Shown here in pieces: positions 21,702 through 25,955 of a DNA stretch of 25,955 nt. The translations under genes were made by a program, and so were the position numbers. Source of the DNA: an uncultured Oscillospiraceae bacterium. Its GTDB lineage: Bacteria > Bacillota > Clostridia > Oscillospirales > Ruminococcaceae. Numbering within the stretch: position 1 is the stretch's first letter; every line of letters begins with the position of its first letter. The DNA lies in assembly GCA_934457235.1 (NCBI GenBank), contig CAKSHT010000013.1, positions 1 through 25,955 on the forward strand, in the 5' to 3' direction. Under the pieces are notes generated by a model that saw only the letters and a program-made list of their open reading frames with translations, had not been told where the DNA came from and did not search any database.

Positions 21702-22466
21702 ATGAACGGAGAAATTTCACAGATCAGCCGTATTGTTTCGGCGGCAAGAAAGGCACTCAAAGACGGCGGGGAGCTGGATTTCAAGCCGCTGAGCTACGAG
21801 GGCGGGATAACATTCAATTTCTGCGACAGAAAAAAGACCGGAGCGCCGCAGTTCCATGCAAACGACCCGGCAGACTGGTTCGCTCACCTCAGAAACGAGG
21901 GAGTAAAGAGCGTGTTCATGGTGGAGAGCCTCAAGATAAACCGCCGTGCAGTTGCGCTGAGCAACCATTCTTCCGTGACGATATTCGTACGCTACAGCGA
22001 CGATGTAGTCACAAGATTTGTAGCAACATGGTCTGTAAACGACCAGGACGGCAAGTGGAGGACGGAGTATAACGAGTTCATCGCCGAAAACGCTCCCGCA
22101 ACCGACCCCGAATTCCGCAACGAGGCTTCCCTCATGGAAGCGACCTTAAAGGATATCGCGGCGCTTGCTGACAAGCTTGGGGAGGAGAAATTCGCTGCGG
22201 CATTCCGTAAGGCGGAGGGCATTCTCACCGGCGAGACCCCGAAGCTCAAGGCAGGCGCGGTGCTCCCGTCAGTCCCTGAGGATATGCTGAAATATTACCT
22301 GGCAGCAGATGTTGCCGACGTATTCGGTGCAGAGGGAAGCTGGAACTTTGAGCCGGCTGAAAAGGCAAAGGAGCAGGGGCTTGAAAAGGATTATGTGACC
22401 CTCTCTGACAGACTTGTATGCTCCGTACGTCTGATGACTATGTACGCAGTGAACTTTCCGGTTTAA
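21702..22466 (+). CDS. Conserved-looking soluble protein of unknown function
   Basis: A 254-residue protein with no signal peptide, membrane helix or motif I can name. The N-terminal half (45-130) looks like alternating beta strands (ITFNFC, SVFMVESL, SVTIFVRYS, VTRFVATWS). The middle (135-190) is helical, and the last third again mixed (DMLKYYLAADVADVFG). RBS AAGGAG at 21690-21695 overlaps the deoB stop; the Mrp gene follows after 21 bases. Codon use looks like that of its neighbours. Position between deoB and an Fe-S carrier gene gives no clear hint of role. Confidence 0.75.
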   Translation: MNGEISQISRIVSAARKALKDGGELDFKPLSYEGGITFNFCDRKKTGAPQFHANDPADWFAHLRNEGVKSVFMVESLKINRRAVALSNHSSVTIFVRYSDDVVTRFVATWSVNDQDGKWRTEYNEFIAENAPATDPEFRNEASLMEATLKDIAALADKLGEEKFAAAFRKAEGILTGETPKLKAGAVLPSVPEDMLKYYLAADVADVFGAEGSWNFEPAEKAKEQGLEKDYVTLSDRLVCSVRLMTMYAVNFPV

Positions 22467-22487
22467 TAACACGAAAAAGGTGATAAT

Positions 22488-23315
22488 ATGAGCGAATGTA
22501 CACACGATTGCGGAAGCTGTTCCGCAAGCTGCTCCGAGCGTAAGCAGGAGAGTATGATAGCACAGCCGCACAAGGACAGCCATATCCGTAAGGTCATAGG
22601 CGTTGTCAGCGGCAAGGGCGGCGTTGGAAAGTCGATGGTGACTTCAATGTCCGCCGTGCTGATGAACCGCCGGGGCAACCGCTCCGCAGTGCTTGACGCA
22701 GATATAACCGGTCCGTCAATACCGCAGGCGTTCGGGCTTCACGAAAAGGCGCAGGGAAGCGAAACCGCGATATTCCCCGTAACTACTGAAACCGGACTGA
22801 AAGTAATGTCAGTCAATCTGCTCCTGCCGGACGAAACCGACCCGGTGATCTGGCGCGGTCCGATAATCGCCGGCACTGCAAAGCAGTTCTGGACTGACGT
22901 TGCCTGGGGCGACGTGGATTACATGTTCGTTGACATGCCTCCGGGAACCGGCGACGTTCCGCTGACGGTGTTCCAGTCGATCCCGCTGGACGGAATAATC
23001 GTCGTGACTTCACCGCAGGAGCTGGTTTCAATGATCGTCGGCAAGGCAGTGAAGATGGCGGAGATGATGAACGTCCCCATAATCGGACTTGTCGAGAACA
23101 TGAGCTACGCCGTATGTCCGGACTGCGGAAAGCACATCAGCGTGTTCGGCTGCAGCCACATCGACGAAACAGCGCAGAAATTCGGACTTAAGGTACTGGC
23201 GAAGCTCCCGATAAATCCGGAGCTTGCAGTGCGCGTGGATAACGGCTCCATTGAGGGCTTTGAGTGCCCGGAGGCTGAGCCTATCGCGGACGCTGTTGAG
23301 GAATTCTGCAAATGA
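22488..23315 (+). CDS. Mrp/NBP35-type ATP-binding Fe-S carrier
   Basis: P-loop ATPase of 275 residues that, in the family, carries and transfers Fe-S clusters to apoproteins. The deviant Walker A GKGGVGKS (42-49), DADITGPSIP (70-79), DMPPGTGD (149-156) and SPQELV (175-180) are all present, as is the cluster-binding Cys210-X2-Cys213 in AVCPDCGKH. An additional N-terminal cysteine group (Cys4, Cys8, Cys11, Cys15) recalls eukaryotic NBP35, though the spacing differs. RBS AAGGTGAT at 22477-22484. The stop overlaps the next gene by four bases (ATGA). Confidence 0.93.
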   Translation: MSECTHDCGSCSASCSERKQESMIAQPHKDSHIRKVIGVVSGKGGVGKSMVTSMSAVLMNRRGNRSAVLDADITGPSIPQAFGLHEKAQGSETAIFPVTTETGLKVMSVNLLLPDETDPVIWRGPIIAGTAKQFWTDVAWGDVDYMFVDMPPGTGDVPLTVFQSIPLDGIIVVTSPQELVSMIVGKAVKMAEMMNVPIIGLVENMSYAVCPDCGKHISVFGCSHIDETAQKFGLKVLAKLPINPELAVRVDNGSIEGFECPEAEPIADAVEEFCK

Positions 23316-23773
23316 GCCGCGGCGACAGGGCGTACGAGCTGTTTCTGAGCGGCTATAACTGCACGCAGGCGGTGGTCGGAGCGTTCGCCGACGTTATCGG
23401 AATGGACTTCGACGCCGCTGTGCGCTTCGGCTCTGGGTTCGGCGGCGGGATAGGCAGGCTGCGGGAGGTGTGCGGAACTTTCTCCGGCGCGGTCATGGTC
23501 ATAAATATGCTGTATGGTTATTCCGACCCAAAGAACGTACAGGCAAAGACGGAGCTTTACGCACGCATACAGGAGCTGGCGGAGCAGTTCCGCCTGGATA
23601 ACGGAAGCCTTATCTGCAAGGAGCTTCTGGGACTTTCAAAGCCGGAGAATTCCCCGGTTCCGGACGCACGGACGTCAGAGTATTACAAGAAGCGCCCCTG
23701 CCCTGAGTTATGCAGATATTCCGCGAACATGGTGGAGGAGTACATCAGCGCTCACCCGCCGGTAGGAGGTTAA
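23312..23773 (+). CDS. C-GCAxxG-C-C family protein
   Basis: A 153-residue protein of a small cysteine-rich family common in anaerobes, probably redox or metal related but without established function. Family marks: YNCTQAVV (Cys17), FGGGIGRLREVCGTFSGA (43-60, Cys54), ICKELLG (Cys102) and CPELCRYSANMVEEY (Cys130, Cys134). Length is usual. It overlaps the Mrp gene by four bases, and the methyltransferase gene starts one base after its stop. Confidence 0.88.
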   Translation: MSRGDRAYELFLSGYNCTQAVVGAFADVIGMDFDAAVRFGSGFGGGIGRLREVCGTFSGAVMVINMLYGYSDPKNVQAKTELYARIQELAEQFRLDNGSLICKELLGLSKPENSPVPDARTSEYYKKRPCPELCRYSANMVEEYISAHPPVGG

Positions 23774-23774
23774 A

Positions 23775-24557
23775 ATGGATATCATAGACAGCAGGATAGA
23801 CGGCGGGAAGGCGTTTGACTGGGGGAGAACCTCCTCCGATTACGCGAAATTCCGCGACATCTATCCGCATGAGTTCTACCAGAAGATAGCCGACCGCGGA
23901 CTTTGCGTGCGCGGACAGCGAGTACTTGACCTCGGCACCGGAACCGGAGTGCTTCCGCGGAACATGTATGGTTACGGCGCTGACTGGGTCGGCACTGACA
24001 TCTCAGAGAACCAGATAGCGCAGGCGAAGAGTCTATCCGAGGGAATGAACATAGAATATCGTGTAACTCCCGCCGAGAATATTGATTTTCCGGATAACAG
24101 CTTTGACGTGATTACGGCATGCCAGTGCTTCTGGTACTTCAAGCATGAGCAGCTGATTCCGGTTTTACGGAGGATACTGAAACCCGGCGGGAAGATACTT
24201 GTTCTCTATATGGCGTGGCTTCCGTTTGAGGACCCGATCGCAGGAGAGAGCGAGAAGCTGGTGTTGAAATACAGCCCTGCCTGGAGCGGCGCGGGGGAAA
24301 CGTTACACCCGATTTTCATTCCAGATTGCTACGACAGTGCGTTTGAGCGCACCTGGCATGAGGAGTTCCGGCTGAACGTACGCTTTACCCGTGAAAGCTG
24401 GAATGGCAGAATGAGATCCTGCCGCGGCGTCGGAGCGTCGCTCACTCCGGAGGAGATACAGCGCTGGGAGCAGGAGCATCTGAAATTGCTGGAATCCTGC
24501 CCGCCGGAATTTGACGTAATTCATTACGCGGCGATGGCGGAGCTTACGATGAAATAA
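23775..24557 (+). CDS. Class I SAM-dependent methyltransferase
   Basis: A 260-residue soluble methyltransferase. Motif I VLDLGTGTGVLPRN (50-63) binds SAM; the acidic motif II residue is in GTDISENQIAQA (73-84, Asp75); motifs III-IV are in DNSFDVITACQCFWYF, and ILKPGGKILVLYMAW (134-148) marks the post-motif. This is the UbiE/Methyltransf_11 type; the small-molecule or other substrate is unknown. RBS GTAGGAGGT (about 23761-23769) overlaps the end of the previous gene. It is the last gene before the terminator. Confidence 0.9.
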   Translation: MDIIDSRIDGGKAFDWGRTSSDYAKFRDIYPHEFYQKIADRGLCVRGQRVLDLGTGTGVLPRNMYGYGADWVGTDISENQIAQAKSLSEGMNIEYRVTPAENIDFPDNSFDVITACQCFWYFKHEQLIPVLRRILKPGGKILVLYMAWLPFEDPIAGESEKLVLKYSPAWSGAGETLHPIFIPDCYDSAFERTWHEEFRLNVRFTRESWNGRMRSCRGVGASLTPEEIQRWEQEHLKLLESCPPEFDVIHYAAMAELTMK

Positions 24558-24585
24558 AAAAGGTCTGCGTTTGCAGACCTTTTTT
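24556..24585. terminator. Bidirectional intrinsic terminator between convergent units
   Basis: GGTCTGC (24562-24568) and GCAGACC (24573-24579) enclose a GTTT loop; six A residues flank one side and six T residues the other. It closes the long plus-strand run and, read from the right, also the TauE gene whose stop lies at 24589. Confidence 0.93.
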
Positions 24586-24588
24586 AGA

Positions 24589-25377
24589 TTACGCCGTAAG
24601 TTTCGTAATAAGATTGAATCCCATGACCACAACGCCGAGCACCACAAGTACGATACCGGTAGCGCGGTTGAGCGTCTTGGGTGAAGCCTTGTTTGCGAAT
24701 ACCGCCGCGATCCTTGCCCAGATAAGCGTAAACACGACGCACAGTACCATGACGAGAATATCCGGAGTGCCGCCCATCGCGAAGTGGGAGATCGAGCCGG
24801 TCAGCGCGGTGAATGTCATGATGAATACGCTTGTGCCGACCGCGGTTTTAAGCTCATAGCCCAGCAGGGTAGTGAGGATAAGCAGCATCATCATGCCCCC
24901 GCCAGCGCCGATAAATCCGCAGATGAAACCGATGAAGATACCGGCAACGATGGACTGTATAAGGCGTTTCTTAGGTGAAATCTCCTGCATGTCCTCCTTG
25001 GTAGTCATGACAGGCTTCACGATAAATTTGATACCCAGCAGGAACGTCATGAACACGGAAAAACCGCCCATAGTCGCGGAAGGGACGAGGCTTGACACCC
25101 AGCTTCCCACGACGGTGAATGTAAGAACGCTCACCATCATTACAAGCCCGTTCTTTATATCGAGGTTCTTGTTGCGCCCGTAAGTAAAAGCGGAAACAGC
25201 GCTCGCGAGTACGTCAGAAGCCAGTGCGATACCGACGGCAATGTACGGGTCTATTCCGAGGAACGTCGTGAGCATCGGGGTAATTACGGCAGCCGCGCTC
25301 ATACCGGCAAAACCGGTGCCAAGCCCTGCGCCCATTCCCGCGAAGAACGTAACGATGATAGTTATAAAAAGCTCCAT
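24589..25377 (-). CDS. TauE/SafE family membrane exporter (sulfite/sulfonate type)
   Basis: A 262-residue integral membrane protein with about eight helices in two similar halves. The typical family glycine-rich stretches are visible: GAGLGTGFAGMSAAA (16-30) in the first half and GFICGFIGAGGGMMM in the second. The family exports sulfite, sulfoacetate or other organosulfur or C2 compounds; specificity cannot be read here. The start is ATG 25377 with AAGAAGGT (25383-25390) in front; an open frame reaches 25524 but runs through the promoter and has no ribosome binding site. Its promoter carries a palindrome in the spacer. It shares the bidirectional terminator at 24556-24585. Confidence 0.9.
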   Translation of the reverse strand: MELFITIIVTFFAGMGAGLGTGFAGMSAAAVITPMLTTFLGIDPYIAVGIALASDVLASAVSAFTYGRNKNLDIKNGLVMMVSVLTFTVVGSWVSSLVPSATMGGFSVFMTFLLGIKFIVKPVMTTKEDMQEISPKKRLIQSIVAGIFIGFICGFIGAGGGMMMLLILTTLLGYELKTAVGTSVFIMTFTALTGSISHFAMGGTPDILVMVLCVVFTLIWARIAAVFANKASPKTLNRATGIVLVVLGVVVMGFNLITKLTA

Positions 25378-25382
25378 ATTAT

Positions 25383-25390
25383 ACCTTCTT
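25383..25390 (-). promoter_or_regulatory. Ribosome binding site that fixes the TauE start
   Basis: On the minus strand AAGAAGGT ends five bases before ATG 25377. This excludes the 49-residue N-terminal extension that would otherwise be possible. Confidence 0.75.
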
Positions 25391-25398
25391 TCTGTACA

Positions 25399-25427
25399 AT
25401 TATACAACAATCCAGCAGGATTGTCAA
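25399..25427 (-). promoter_or_regulatory. Consensus sigma-A promoter for the TauE gene
   Basis: On the minus strand TTGACA (25427-25422) and TATAAT (25404-25399) are exactly 17 bases apart, both hexamers perfect. The leader is short, about 15 bases. Confidence 0.87.
25407..25424. repeat. Inverted repeat (operator candidate) inside the TauE promoter
   Basis: ACAATCC (25407-25413) and GGATTGT (25418-25424) are separated by AGCA. It fills the spacer and reaches into the -35 hexamer, the position where a repressor would block polymerase. The regulator is unknown. Confidence 0.6.
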
Positions 25428-25554
25428 ATACAGCAGTGGCATAATACAGTTTTTGCGCACAAGTTGTACATGATGAGAAAAAATCGTGTTCGCGCCAGTT
25501 TTGAAAGGGGAGTGGACTTCCCATGATCGCTCCAACCGTTTGTTATTTTCCGGT
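25428..25554. other. Intergenic stretch between the TauE promoter and the nifU terminator
   Basis: No gene, RNA or repeat that I can support. Short open frames through it lack ribosome binding sites. Confidence 0.5.
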
Positions 25555-25584
25555 AAAACGAAAACGGGCGGATCTCTCCGCCCG
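25555..25584 (-). terminator. Intrinsic terminator of the nifU-like gene
   Basis: CGGGCGGA (25565-25572) and TCCGCCCG (25577-25584) form an eight-pair stem with a TCTC loop. On the minus strand the stem is followed by TTTTCGTTTT (25564-25555). It lies eight bases after the stop of the Fe-S scaffold gene. Confidence 0.85.
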
Positions 25585-25591
25585 GTGATTT

Positions 25592-25955
25592 TTATTCGCC
25601 GCAGTGCTCGCAGTCGTGCTTATCCTTGAAAAGCTCAGGGTCGTAAGCGATGCCGTTCTTGTCGTAGTAATCCTTGACAGCTGCCTTTACAGCCTCCTCA
25701 GCGAGTACAGAACAGTGTATCTTATGAGCGGGAAGTCCGTCCAGCGCCTCAACGACAGCCTTGTTTGTAAGCTCCAGAGCCTGTGAAACCGGCTTGCCCT
25801 TGATCATCTCAGTAGCCATGGAGCTGCTTGCGATCGCAGAGCCGCAGCCGAACGTGCTGAACTTGACATCGTCGATAACTCCTTCCTTGCTGATCTTAAG
25901 GAATATCTTCATAATATCGCCGCACTTTGCGTTGCCGACTTCTCCAACGCCGTCA
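25592..25955 (-). CDS. NifU/IscU-type Fe-S cluster assembly scaffold (partial, 5' end beyond window)
   Basis: Scaffold on which a cysteine desulfurase builds Fe-S clusters. The reading frame is open to the right edge, and codons before the first internal Met (25912) read DGVGEVGNAKCGDI, a conserved part of the family, so that Met is not the start. About 120 residues are seen and roughly 15-25 are missing. The three cluster cysteines are present in AKCGD, TFGCGSA and IHCSVLAEE, and the conserved Lys and Asp/Ser positions around SSMATEMIKGK are intact. The C-terminus ends with a short acidic tail containing CEHC, a second cysteine pair. A nifS-like desulfurase gene is expected just upstream, outside the window. 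Confidence 0.93.
   Translation of the reverse strand, partial: DGVGEVGNAKCGDIMKIFLKISKEGVIDDVKFSTFGCGSAIASSSMATEMIKGKPVSQALELTNKAVVEALDGLPAHKIHCSVLAEEAVKAAVKDYYDKNGIAYDPELFKDKHDCEHCGE

Noticed and set aside
25378..25524. N-terminal extension of the TauE protein
   Set aside because: It would be translated from DNA upstream of and across a perfect promoter; a good ribosome binding site precedes the internal ATG at 25377.

Overview
The window reads as a chromosomal segment of an anaerobic, spore-forming Clostridia bacterium, most likely of the Ruminococcus/Oscillospiraceae type. This is inferred from gene content: a spoIVB peptidase gene followed by what looks like the first codons of spo0A, TauE/NifU genes, a C-GCAxxG-C-C protein, a cytoplasmic GH3 glycosidase, and moderately GC-rich coding DNA with AT-rich sigma-A type promoters. 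I see no rRNA, tRNA, CRISPR array, insertion sequence or phage gene. It looks like core and semi-core chromosome rather than a mobile island.

Layout. (1) 1-1313, minus strand: spoIVB, then the 5' edge of a probable spo0A with a promoter in the junction. (2) 1527-2264, plus: a promoter, a small XRE-type regulator and a four-helix membrane protein, overlapping by four bases. (3) 2320-8228, plus: a consensus promoter drives a nitrilase-family amidase, a divergent tubulin-like protein and a large membrane transglutaminase-like protein. (4) 8257-9327, plus: a single-gene unit for a DHH-family phosphoesterase, with its own promoter and a strong terminator. (5) 9348-24585, plus: a promoter is followed by fifteen tightly packed genes with no gap above about 30 bases, ending at a bidirectional terminator. 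They are tmk, a DUF2156 acyltransferase-like gene, a DJ-1/PfpI gene, 5-formyl-THF cyclo-ligase, mltG, a U32 peptidase/TrhP gene, a zinc-ribbon membrane protein, a short membrane protein resembling the tail of TPM-domain proteins, a GH3 glycosidase, an unknown gene, deoC, deoB, a second unknown gene, an Mrp/NBP35 Fe-S carrier, a C-GCAxxG-C-C protein and a methyltransferase (sixteen if both unknowns are counted with the named ones). (6) 24589-25955, minus: a TauE/SafE exporter with its own promoter and operator-like palindrome, and a NifU-type Fe-S scaffold cut by the right edge.

How they fit together. The long run mixes housekeeping functions: nucleotide synthesis and deoxyribose salvage (tmk, deoC, deoB), folate repair, peptidoglycan synthesis control (mltG), tRNA modification (U32) and Fe-S handling (Mrp). 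Fe-S biology recurs through U32, Mrp and NifU. The less ordinary parts are the tubulin-like/transglutaminase pair, whose nucleotide-binding loop departs from the tubulin/FtsZ signature; a TPM-type membrane protein that lacks its TPM domain; and a repeated TR-x-M motif in the cytoplasmic tail of MltG. Two proteins (19121-19861 and 21702-22466) I could not assign to a function.
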